A stretch of 64,000 nucleotides of DNA from a bacterium (GTDB lineage Bacteria > Planctomycetota > Planctomycetia > Planctomycetales > Planctomycetaceae): NCBI GenBank assembly GCA_016125225.1, contig WGME01000004.1, positions 1-64,000 on the forward strand. The letters run 5' to 3'. A program made the translations under genes and the position numbers. The notes beneath the pieces were generated by a model. It was not told the DNA's origin and made no database searches. It worked only from the letters and a program-made list of their open reading frames with translations. Positions 50,483 to 58,221 of the stretch are shown one piece after another; the first letter of the stretch is position 1, and each line of letters opens with the position of its first letter.

Positions 50483-52174
50483 ATGCGTCGCGAAGACAAC
50501 AGCCGGGGCTTCTTCCCGGCGGGAGGCAAGTGGGGGAGCGTGGCGTTGTGTGCCACCCTGTGTTGGAGTGCAATGGGTTCAACGGGCTGGGCTCAAGGGT
50601 CGCGGCCATCGCTGACCCCGAATCGTCCACCAGCGACCCGGGTGTCGTACAGTCCCGAGCAAACTCGGGACATCATCGATACCCTCAGCAATGATTTCAT
50701 GAACGACTTCTCACGTCGTCGTTTTCCCGGGTCGAATGATCCATTCGGGAACGGCAACAATGGGAACACACGCCCGGCAAACACCGGTACACTCACGCAA
50801 CAGATGCGCACACTGCGGCCGTTGATGCAGGAATTCTCCGACGATATGTCGCAGTTGACATACGAGCTGAATGATGAAGTCCGCCGTGTGCCGACCATTC
50901 GTCCCATGCTGACCGATGCCATTAAAGTGGCCTCCCAGGCGGTAGGTCTCAACACCCTGCTGAGCCAGGTCAATGACCATCAGTTCGTGCTCAACGAAGT
51001 CCAGAATCTGGATGCGAGCTGGCGGGAACTGGCTTACCGGCTCGGTAATGTTCGCGGTTTAAGCCGCGGGACATTGGACCGTGTGGCCTCGCTGAATCAG
51101 ATCAACAACGATATCGATAATGCCATCGGTATCGCACCGCAGCTCAACAGCCGCGACTTGTACGACAAGACGAACGCGCTCGCTCAAGACCTGCGGAACC
51201 TCATCGATGATGTGCAGGCGGAATTGGGTCCTCGCGAAGCCCAGCCGTTCCTGCTGTCGTTGAGCCGTGCCCGTCAGCAGATCCTGAACATCGCTTCGAT
51301 GATCAATCAATCGAACGTCGATATCGAAATGATCCGGAACGAGTACAAGCGGTTCCAGACGATGTGGTATCCGGAACGCGTGAAGCTGCAGGAATACGAC
51401 AGCCGTTACTTTGAACGCAGCCTCCGCCGCATTACCCAGACCGACGGCGAAATCCATCAGTTGCTGCTGCTCCCCACCAAGGTCGACAATCAGCAACTGC
51501 TGTATCTGACTTCGGCACTGAAGAAGGACATTGATGAGTTCTTCGACCGGACCTCGTTGAAGCTCCTCATGCATATGCCCCGCGCGGATCGCGTGGCGGT
51601 GGTCGCCAGTGAGTTCTATGGCGTGTGCGAGCACTTCATCGACGAAGTCAACTCGAATACCAAGTACGACCAACTGGTCGATTCGTTCCGCTACATCGAA
51701 GATGCTCAGCGGGATTTCGCGAATGTCTTCTACGACATGGAAAGTGACGAAGCCCTTGCGGCTCTGCATCAGATCGAAGTCACCATTCAGGCTTTGAGTG
51801 CCTCGTTGCAGGTGGAACGCGATGACTTTGATCGTCAGCGGGCGGTTGATCTGGCGGCGAACGTTGAAACCTTGACTGACCAGCTCGATTGGGCGGCTCA
51901 GCGGTGGTTCTCACAAGACCGCCAGTCATTCGCCACGGCCTGCATGCAGGAAATCGCCAAAATGAAGCAGCAGACCGCCCGGCTGAACCAGGATCTTGTG
52001 CGTGGGGCATCGCTGTCCCAGCTCCGGACCGAATCGGAACAGCTCTACAACACCTGGCGGAATGTCTACAACTATCTGGTGAAGTGCCAAACGAGCGACC
52101 GGTCCAATCTCGGTCGGCTGTCGTCGAACATCACGCCGGCTCTTGTTGAACTCCGGACGCTGTTGAATCACTAG
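50483..52174 (+). CDS. Large exported helical protein of unknown function
   Basis: The 563-residue product starts at the ATG at 50483 (AGGAAAGGA upstream); the frame extends to 50246, overlapping the divergent enzyme gene, and is not coding there. A signal peptide ends around residue 39 (STGWAQ). A disordered Gly/Asn stretch follows, then about 400 residues of long helices containing many hydrophobic/charged heptads, e.g. TLTQQMRTLRPLMQEFSDDMSQLTYELNDEVRR and TKYDQLVDSFRYIEDAQRDFANVFYDMESDEALAALHQIEVTIQAL. I do not recognise a domain. A helical periplasmic or surface structural role is a guess from composition. A terminator follows at 52210. Confidence 0.7.
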   Translation: MRREDNSRGFFPAGGKWGSVALCATLCWSAMGSTGWAQGSRPSLTPNRPPATRVSYSPEQTRDIIDTLSNDFMNDFSRRRFPGSNDPFGNGNNGNTRPANTGTLTQQMRTLRPLMQEFSDDMSQLTYELNDEVRRVPTIRPMLTDAIKVASQAVGLNTLLSQVNDHQFVLNEVQNLDASWRELAYRLGNVRGLSRGTLDRVASLNQINNDIDNAIGIAPQLNSRDLYDKTNALAQDLRNLIDDVQAELGPREAQPFLLSLSRARQQILNIASMINQSNVDIEMIRNEYKRFQTMWYPERVKLQEYDSRYFERSLRRITQTDGEIHQLLLLPTKVDNQQLLYLTSALKKDIDEFFDRTSLKLLMHMPRADRVAVVASEFYGVCEHFIDEVNSNTKYDQLVDSFRYIEDAQRDFANVFYDMESDEALAALHQIEVTIQALSASLQVERDDFDRQRAVDLAANVETLTDQLDWAAQRWFSQDRQSFATACMQEIAKMKQQTARLNQDLVRGASLSQLRTESEQLYNTWRNVYNYLVKCQTSDRSNLGRLSSNITPALVELRTLLNH

Positions 52175-52209
52175 ATTCTATCGCGATCGGTTGTTGACTG
52201 AGACATGAA

Positions 52210-52241
52210 AGAAGCCCGGGGGAGTTGGTCCCCGGGCTTCT
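52210..52241. terminator. Rho-independent terminator (bidirectional)
   Basis: AGAAGCCCGGGG (52210-52221) and CCCCGGGCTTCT (52230-52241) pair perfectly over 12 bases with an eight-base loop, followed by ATGTTTTGGTTGCTAGTTTT. It lies between the convergent helical-protein gene and the DUF1501 gene ending at 52264. Confidence 0.85.
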
Positions 52242-52263
52242 ATGTTTTGGTTGCTAGTTTTAT

Positions 52264-53697
52264 TTAGGTTAATCCGGCAATCGGTTCCGCATGGTAGACC
52301 TGATGCGGCCGTGAGAGGTCATCGTGCCAGGCAATGGTGTCGGGCAGACCGAGTGAGGAGTAGATGGTCGCCCCCAGGTTTTCCGGGGTCTGTGGGTTGT
52401 CGGTGGGATAGCCACCAATCTTGTCCGTCGCCCCGATGATGCGGCCGCCTTGAATGCCACCCCCGGCGAGGAAGACACTCTGCACCGCTCCCCAATGGTC
52501 ACGCCCCGGGTGCTTGTAGTGTTGCGTTAAGCCGAACACTTTGGGAGTCCGGCCGAATTCCCCTGCCATCACGATTAACGTCGAATCGAGTTGCCCGGTT
52601 GCCTGCAGGTCGTCCAGTAACGCGGAAAGAGCTCGATCGGTGGGCGGGAAAAGATAGTCTTTGAGGTGCGGGAAAGCATTGCCGTGGGTGTCCCAGGTCT
52701 CATTATTCCCGAGATTCACCTGCACGAGACTGACGCCGGCGGTGACGAGGCGTTTCGCCATCAGCAGCGACCAGCCGAACGAGTTCCGACCATAACGTTC
52801 CTGCTCCGCATCGGGAGCGGCTGTCACATCGAACGCCGAACGGACACGCGGGTCGGTCAGCAGCGAGACGGCATTCTCACGATGCCGGTCGAATTGTTCG
52901 GTCGCGGCGGCGGTGTCCCATTGGCGGCGCTGTTCGTCGATGGTTCCGAGTAACGACAACCGAGACAGCACCCGCTGTTGCGACAATGCGTCCGGCAGCG
53001 ACAAGCTCGGGGCCTGAAACGTCAGTCCCTTAAAGTTCTCTTTGCCACGGGCGTGATGGAATTCGTATTCCGGATAGGCCCCATATGTGGTCGAATTGAA
53101 CGGGGCGGCTTCGATGAACCACGGATCGCGGCGGTTGCCCATCTGCCCGGCGAACTGCCCGGGAATGACCCGGCCGGTGCGATGGATCATCCGTTCCGGC
53201 AACACGACCGCCGGCGGCAGGTTATTCCGTGCGGAGACCACATCGCCTACCACCGACGCGATGGCTGGCCAATCCTGCGGCATCGGTTTGCTGGCACTGA
53301 AGGTCGGCGGCAATGTGTTCCGACCGGTCAGCATCAGCATATGGCCTTCGGAATGCTCGTTCCGGGTATGGGTCAGCGAGCGGACCACCGACCACATCTG
53401 ACTCCGCTCGGCCAGTCTGGGCAGATGCTCGCAGATCTGCAAACCCGGCGTGCGGGTGGCAATCGGGGCGAATTCCCCGCGGATATTTTCCGGCGCCAAG
53501 GGTTTCGGGTCGAAGCTGTCGTGTTGGCCCAATCCGCCCGACAGAAAGATGTAAATCACGCTGCGGTGAGGAGTTGCAGTAGCGGCCTCGGAACGCAAGG
53601 CTGCCAGATGGTTCGTCCCCAAGCCCAACAGACCCACCGCCCCTGCCTGCAGCATGGTCCGTCGGTTTGTGGTGGGATGTTGCCAGCCCGCTGCCAT
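52264..53697 (-). CDS. DUF1501 family Tat-exported protein
   Basis: The 477-residue protein has a twin-arginine signal in TTNRRTMLQAGAVGLLGLG (8-26), then SVIYIFLSGGLGQHDSFDPKPLAPENIRGEFAPI (about 46-79), ARNNLPPAVVLPERM, and the C-terminal block GEFGRTPKVFGLTQHYKHPGRDHWGAVQSVFLAGGGIQGG (about 373-412). It is divergent from another DUF1501 gene (53878-55308), 180 bases apart, an arrangement that suggests an old local duplication or a shared promoter region. No DUF1549/DUF1553 gene is adjacent. Confidence 0.9.
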   Translation of the reverse strand: MAAGWQHPTTNRRTMLQAGAVGLLGLGTNHLAALRSEAATATPHRSVIYIFLSGGLGQHDSFDPKPLAPENIRGEFAPIATRTPGLQICEHLPRLAERSQMWSVVRSLTHTRNEHSEGHMLMLTGRNTLPPTFSASKPMPQDWPAIASVVGDVVSARNNLPPAVVLPERMIHRTGRVIPGQFAGQMGNRRDPWFIEAAPFNSTTYGAYPEYEFHHARGKENFKGLTFQAPSLSLPDALSQQRVLSRLSLLGTIDEQRRQWDTAAATEQFDRHRENAVSLLTDPRVRSAFDVTAAPDAEQERYGRNSFGWSLLMAKRLVTAGVSLVQVNLGNNETWDTHGNAFPHLKDYLFPPTDRALSALLDDLQATGQLDSTLIVMAGEFGRTPKVFGLTQHYKHPGRDHWGAVQSVFLAGGGIQGGRIIGATDKIGGYPTDNPQTPENLGATIYSSLGLPDTIAWHDDLSRPHQVYHAEPIAGLT

Positions 53698-53877
53698 TGT
53701 CGACCCTCGCGATTCAACCCATCAACTGGCGCTTGTGCATTGACTCTATCGGCGAACAGGCGTTCTCACAAGACGCGAGAGCGAGAATCCAGCGAAAAAT
53801 CATTCGACAGTTCGCACAGATGCCGATAACATATCCACCCGCGCTGATCCGTCACCCGCTGATTGCGGAGTCTGCTG

Positions 53878-55308
53878 ATGTTGTCGATTTGGAATCATGG
53901 TACCGACCGTTTACCCCGACGGCGCGTGCTGCAGGCGGGCGGTGCGGGTTTGCTCGGTCTGTCGCTGCCGAAAGTGCTCGCGGCCGAAGAAGTCACCACC
54001 GAGGCCATCGCGAAAGCCAAGTCGGTCATCTTTCTGTTTCTGTTCGGCGGACCCAGCCAACACGAAACATTCGATTTGAAGCCCAATGCCCCGGACAAAA
54101 TCCGCGGCCAGTTCAGCCCCATTACCTCCCGCACGCCGGGTCTGCACATCTGCGAAAAGCTCCATAGGCTCGCCAGCATTTCCGACAAGTTCGCCGTGTT
54201 ACGGACGCTGTCGCATGCTTACAACGACCATAGCGGCGGCGGGCACTATCTGCAGACGGGTCAACGCTGGCAGATTCCCGTCGGCGGCGGTTTCAACGCG
54301 ACCCCCAAAGACTGGCCGTCGATGGGCTCCGTGGTCGACTACATCCAACAGCAGAAGTACGGAGCTCCCACCGACCTGCCGAACTACGCCGTGGTCCCCA
54401 ACTCACTCGGTCGCATTCAAACGTACTCGGTGCAACTGGTGCGGCCCGGTGAATATGCCGGCTGGCTCGGTCGTGGTTACGACCCGGTCACCACCCGCAT
54501 CGAAAAGCGGGATAAGAAAGACAACCCGTACTTCCGCACCTGTACCGACGAGGAACTCACGTTCCAGCTCGATGGGTTGCTGTCACCGCAGGAGATCACG
54601 CTCGACCGCATGCATCGGCGGCAATCGCTCCTCTCTCAATTCGATGCTGAACGCAGCCGGATTGATTCCGCCCGTTCCCTCTCCGAATACGATCGCTTCC
54701 AGCAGCGGGCCCTCAATCTCGTGACTTCGCAAAAGACACGCGAAGCGTTCGACATTACCCGCGAACCCGCCGCGTTGCGTGAACGGTATGGGCGGCATCT
54801 CTTCGGCCAATCGACGTTGCTGGCCCGGCGGTTAGTGGAAGCCGGTGTCCGTTTCGTCACCGTCCATTGGGACTGTCCCGATGGTTACAGTTGGGATTCT
54901 CACAGCCACGCCAACGATGTCGCCAACAATCTGCTGCCAGGGTTCGATCAGTCGGCTTCCGCCCTGCTGGAAGACCTGTCGCAACGTGGGCTGCTCGACG
55001 AAACGCTGGTCATCGCCTGTGGTGAGATGGGGCGGACACCGAATGTGAATCGCAGCGGCGGCCGCGATCACTGGTCGACTTTGTTCCCCGTCCTCATGGC
55101 CGGTGCCGGTGTGCGCGGCGGTATTGCCTATGGTGAGTCGGACAAGGACGGAGCCTACCCGGCGACCACTCCCATTCGACCGGAAGATCTCGCAGGCACG
55201 ATCTATCAAGCCATGGGCATCGACCCGCACGTCCGCCTGCCGGACATTCAGGGTCGCCCGGTCCCGATTCTCGAAGACGCAAACCCGGTGACGGATATCT
55301 TCGGGTAA
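53878..55308 (+). CDS. DUF1501 family Tat-exported protein
   Basis: I start at the ATG at 53878 (MLSIWNHGTDRLPRRRVLQAGGAGLLGLSLPKVLA), preceded by GCGGAG; a TTG at 53863 is in frame. The 476-residue protein has a Tat-type RRR signal, SVIFLFLFGGPSQHETFDLKPNAPDKIRGQFSPI (about 48-81), the FDIT...ERYGRHLFGQSTLLARRLVEAGVRFVTVHWD region and the C-terminal GEMGRTPNVNRSGGRDHWSTLFPVLMAGAGVRGG. It is a DUF1501 member. The stop codon is one base from the convergent globin gene end, so no terminator separates them. Confidence 0.9.
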   Translation: MLSIWNHGTDRLPRRRVLQAGGAGLLGLSLPKVLAAEEVTTEAIAKAKSVIFLFLFGGPSQHETFDLKPNAPDKIRGQFSPITSRTPGLHICEKLHRLASISDKFAVLRTLSHAYNDHSGGGHYLQTGQRWQIPVGGGFNATPKDWPSMGSVVDYIQQQKYGAPTDLPNYAVVPNSLGRIQTYSVQLVRPGEYAGWLGRGYDPVTTRIEKRDKKDNPYFRTCTDEELTFQLDGLLSPQEITLDRMHRRQSLLSQFDAERSRIDSARSLSEYDRFQQRALNLVTSQKTREAFDITREPAALRERYGRHLFGQSTLLARRLVEAGVRFVTVHWDCPDGYSWDSHSHANDVANNLLPGFDQSASALLEDLSQRGLLDETLVIACGEMGRTPNVNRSGGRDHWSTLFPVLMAGAGVRGGIAYGESDKDGAYPATTPIRPEDLAGTIYQAMGIDPHVRLPDIQGRPVPILEDANPVTDIFG

Positions 55309-55309
55309 C

Positions 55310-55753
55310 TCAGTACCACGAAGTAATCAGATCGACACCTTTTTGCAGTACGCTCTTCCAGGCTTTTTCGGAAGTGGCATCAAAGTCCGGCGTGTGCTTT
55401 TTCACCGTCCGGATCAATGCGCCGATCCATAACGGATAGAGTTCGGGGCGAATGTTGTATCCGCCGCGGCTATGAGTCTTGCCAAGATGTTCCAGCTTGG
55501 ACACGGCCAGTTGCTTGCCAGCGGCATACATGATCAGAAACGCCAGGCCGGAACGGAGAGCCTGCTTCTGAGCGGGCATGTCCGTCTTCGCGAAGAAGGC
55601 TCGAATTTCCGGCGATTGGCTGGTGAAGTCGGCGTAGAAATCGTCGAAGAACTCAGGCTTCAGCGAACACGAGCCGTACTGTCGATTCACAATTTGATAG
55701 TTTTGCAGGTCTGCGTCGGTCGTGGGGTTGGGAGTGTTCAGAGTGGTCGACAT
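55310..55753 (-). CDS. Single-domain globin-like protein
   Basis: The 147-residue protein has globin features: EFFDDFYADFTSQSPEIRAFFAKTDMPAQKQALRSGLAFLIMYAAG (about 34-79), LEHLGKTHSRGGYNIRPELYPLWIGALIRTVKKHTPDFDATSEKAWKSVLQKGVDLI (about 87-143). His in KTHSRGGYNI is the likely proximal haem ligand. This class of short bacterial globins lacks a reductase domain and may bind oxygen or nitric oxide. The 201-base gap upstream (55754-55954) shows no clear gene or promoter. Confidence 0.8.
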   Translation of the reverse strand: MSTTLNTPNPTTDADLQNYQIVNRQYGSCSLKPEFFDDFYADFTSQSPEIRAFFAKTDMPAQKQALRSGLAFLIMYAAGKQLAVSKLEHLGKTHSRGGYNIRPELYPLWIGALIRTVKKHTPDFDATSEKAWKSVLQKGVDLITSWY

Positions 55754-55954
55754 CGCGCGGTTCCTCGAATCTCTTGCCGTGCGTGGTGCCCTCTTTGCTT
55801 GAGGATTGTCTGAGTGGCAGCCCGCAGGTGCTCAGTACAAACATAGATTGAATCTGGATGAATGCCTCCAGATTTCTTGCTGAGCGGGGATTCACCTCGC
55901 AACGGGGGGGCAGTGACGTTCCGATGCAAGTCCCCGTTCGGTCGATATCTGTTA

Positions 55955-56368
55955 TCAGCCGTTTTCTGTCACGCCGACCGCCCCTGTTGCACCGCCACGC
56001 AAGAACAGCCAGGCACTGGTCGCAGCCACGGCGACACAGGGGAGCAGGAACAGTAGTTCGCCTAATCCCACGGGCCTGGATGACAGGGTGATAATCACCA
56101 GCACGCAGGCGATTGCCAGGAAGCCCAGGCACAGCGAACCGGCTCGTTGCAGCTGTGGCACAAAACCCGCCGCGATCAATCCCAACCACAGCACCGGAGC
56201 CACATATATCCACCAGCCGAGGTACGAGTCGACGTTGTTCCAGACGACATTAACAATACCCAGCAGACCTTCGGCCTTGGCCACCTGCCCGATAAACACA
56301 AAGAGCAAAGCCAACGCCAGATAAGGCAGAACGACAAACGCACCCAGTGTATGGAAGAGAGCATGCAT
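55955..56368 (-). CDS. Small four-helix membrane protein
   Basis: Starting at the ATG at 56368 (MHALFHTLGAFVVLPYLALALLFVFIGQVA) the 137-residue protein has four hydrophobic segments (about 6-30, 47-66, 72-93, 100-122) with a Gly-rich C-terminus. The frame extends further to 56464 with residues unlike protein. No family recognised; hydrophobicity is the only support. Location upstream of the globin gene on the same strand suggests possible co-expression, but 201 bases separate them. Confidence 0.5.
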   Translation of the reverse strand: MHALFHTLGAFVVLPYLALALLFVFIGQVAKAEGLLGIVNVVWNNVDSYLGWWIYVAPVLWLGLIAAGFVPQLQRAGSLCLGFLAIACVLVIITLSSRPVGLGELLFLLPCVAVAATSAWLFLRGGATGAVGVTENG

Positions 56369-56612
56369 GCAAGATGGCCCCGGCAGGAATTCTGCGTGAA
56401 GATTGTAGCAGACTGGCTCGCGAACTGGATGGACGTCTGCGGGTGCCACAGTTGGCTTGTCCAATGGTGCGCGAATGTTGACTTCACGCCCGGGTGACTT
56501 GCTCCCGATCCATGACGAAACGTTGTGTGCCTATGACAACTGGTTGAAAGTGGCTGCACTACTTTGCGAAAAAGCATGCCCAACAATGTATCGCATCGCC
56601 TGCGCACGTGTT

Positions 56613-56867
56613 TTATTCCGTTTCGACAGGCTGGCTCGCGGCGGCATTGATGATCGTGGACACAAACTCCAATTGCGGTCTCGCGATGAGCGCGCTCCGT
56701 GCATCAACATATTCCTTGTCAGTCATGGCACCGGAGTCACGTGCGGTCTTCAAATCCATAATCTCCTGCCCCATCGTCGGATGCGTATTCGTATTTGCGC
56801 TGTAGGAAATACATCCAACACAAATCGTTAGCAACAGCAAGCAGCGAATGTAGGCGAATTTAGGCAT
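56613..56867 (-). CDS. Small SHOCT-domain lipoprotein
   Basis: An 84-residue protein with a lipoprotein-type signal (YIRCLLLLTICVGCISYS; candidate lipid-bearing Cys19 after VG) and a SHOCT-like segment GQEIMDLKTARDSGAMTDKEYVDARSALIAR (about 33-63), the short helix-turn-helix found at C-termini of many bacterial membrane-linked proteins. Function unknown. Its start lies near 56867; the 297 bases upstream to 57164 hold only an imperfect inverted repeat (CCGTTGGG 57056-57063, CCCAACGG 57084-57091). Confidence 0.6.
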   Translation of the reverse strand: MPKFAYIRCLLLLTICVGCISYSANTNTHPTMGQEIMDLKTARDSGAMTDKEYVDARSALIARPQLEFVSTIINAAASQPVETE

Positions 56868-57164
56868 TGTAAGGGTCAGAAATTGAATCGAGATGACTTG
56901 AATGTGAGGGGCATGGTTCTCTAGACAATTGCAATTTTTAAGTCAATATCAGGTCTCGATCATTTGGCACGACGACAACGTTCCGTACCTCAACTTCCGG
57001 CAACGACCATCAATCGCTCTCGCCGTTACATAGTTGGCACACCTGAGATGTGGTCCCGTTGGGCGACTGCCATTCCATATGATCCCAACGGACTTGCGAA
57101 CAGCCGGCCAACCTGACAGCCTATCAGCAGGGGATTCTTCCGTTTGTGACCAACGGCTGCTGGG

Positions 57165-58055
57165 ATGCCGCAAACATTTACGACACTCTTTGATAATGCT
57201 GCGTTGTCGCGCATCGAGCGGATGCGCTTGCTGCCGAACCGTCGGTTGACCAATCGCAGTCGCGGTGAGCATCTGGCGGGAAAGGGGGGTACCAGTACCG
57301 AGTTCCATGACTTCCGCGATTACTCCGCCGGGGATGACGTGCGGTATGTCGACTGGAACATCTTCGCCCGCATTCAGCGGCCGTATCTGAAGCTGTATCG
57401 GCACGAAGAGGAAATGCACGTCGTCATTCTCCTCGACAGTTCCGCTTCGATGCAGTACGGCGACAAGTTCACACGGGCCCGGCAACTCGCCGCCGCGTTC
57501 GGCATCATGGGATTGATGAACCTCGAAAAAGTGAGCATCTATGCCTGCCAGCAAACGGGGGCCCGGCCGTTGACGCTGCCACCTTGTACGGGTCGCACCA
57601 AGTTACGATCGCTGCTCGACTTTCTCGAACAGATCCCGCTCGGCGGCGAGGCACCGATTGAGTTGAGTATCGATGATGTCCTCAAGGAGCATCGCGGGCG
57701 AGGCATTGCCGTGGTGCTCTCCGACTTCCTGACCTTTGGTGATCTCGACCGCGGCTTCAATCGATTGTTCAGCGCCGGGTTGGAAGTCTTCGCCGTGCAA
57801 CTCCTGGCGGCGGAAGAACTGCGGCCCGAGTTAACGGGCGATCTGCGGTTTGTGGACTGCGAAACAAATCAAACGCTCGATATCTCTTCAGCGGGCGACC
57901 TGCTCGGCATCTATCACGAACATCTGACCGCATTGCAGGACCAATTAAGTACCGCCTGCCGACAGCGCAGCGGCCGGTATTTGTGCGTCGATGCGAGCAC
58001 ACCGTTTGAGTCGCTGCTGTTCGACACCCTCCGACGCAAAGGGTGGGTACGATGA
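57165..58055 (+). CDS. DUF58 domain protein (vWA fold)
   Basis: The 296-residue protein has the DUF58 hallmark EFHDFRDYSAGDDVRYVDWNIFARIQRPYLKLYRHEEEMHVVILLDSSASM (about 46-96) with MIDAS-like DSSAS, and a vWA-type C-terminus (GIAVVLSDFLTFGDLDRGFNRL). Such proteins usually pair with a MoxR AAA+ ATPase and BatA-type vWA membrane proteins in envelope stress or enzyme maturation. No MoxR gene is found upstream in the window; the nearest upstream gene is the SHOCT lipoprotein on the other strand. The BatA-like gene follows after a repeat-filled gap. Confidence 0.85.
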   Translation: MPQTFTTLFDNAALSRIERMRLLPNRRLTNRSRGEHLAGKGGTSTEFHDFRDYSAGDDVRYVDWNIFARIQRPYLKLYRHEEEMHVVILLDSSASMQYGDKFTRARQLAAAFGIMGLMNLEKVSIYACQQTGARPLTLPPCTGRTKLRSLLDFLEQIPLGGEAPIELSIDDVLKEHRGRGIAVVLSDFLTFGDLDRGFNRLFSAGLEVFAVQLLAAEELRPELTGDLRFVDCETNQTLDISSAGDLLGIYHEHLTALQDQLSTACRQRSGRYLCVDASTPFESLLFDTLRRKGWVR

Positions 58056-58058
58056 AGG

Positions 58059-58198
58059 GCGGAAAGCGGAAGGCGGAAAGCGGGCAGCCAGCCAATGCAT
58101 GGCGGACCGCGTTCACGGTGAGTTTCCACACGGTAGTCGATAACACGGCGGTCGATAACACGACTCTGGCTTTTCGCTGTATGCTTACCGCTTTCCGC
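58059..58198. repeat. Inverted stutter repeat between DUF58 and BatA-like genes
   Basis: GCGGAAAGCGGAAGGC (58059-58074) and GCTTACCGCTTTCCGC (58183-58198) are reverse complements at 14 of 16 positions. The 108-base interior contains a tandem pair GTCGATAACACG, which starts about 17 bases apart (near 58137 and 58152). The element fills the 166-base gap between two genes expected to be one operon. Confidence 0.6.
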
Positions 58199-58221
58199 GG
58201 CTCCTGCCACGGAGCCCTCTC

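Noticed and set aside
53667-54167. 166-codon plus-strand frame overlapping both DUF1501 genes
   Set aside because: It overlaps the certain DUF1501 frame at 53878-55308 and shows Arg/Pro-rich shadow composition.
55653-56213. 186-codon minus-strand frame overlapping the globin start and the small membrane protein
   Set aside because: Overlaps better-supported genes in other frames; composition is Arg/Cys-rich shadow type.
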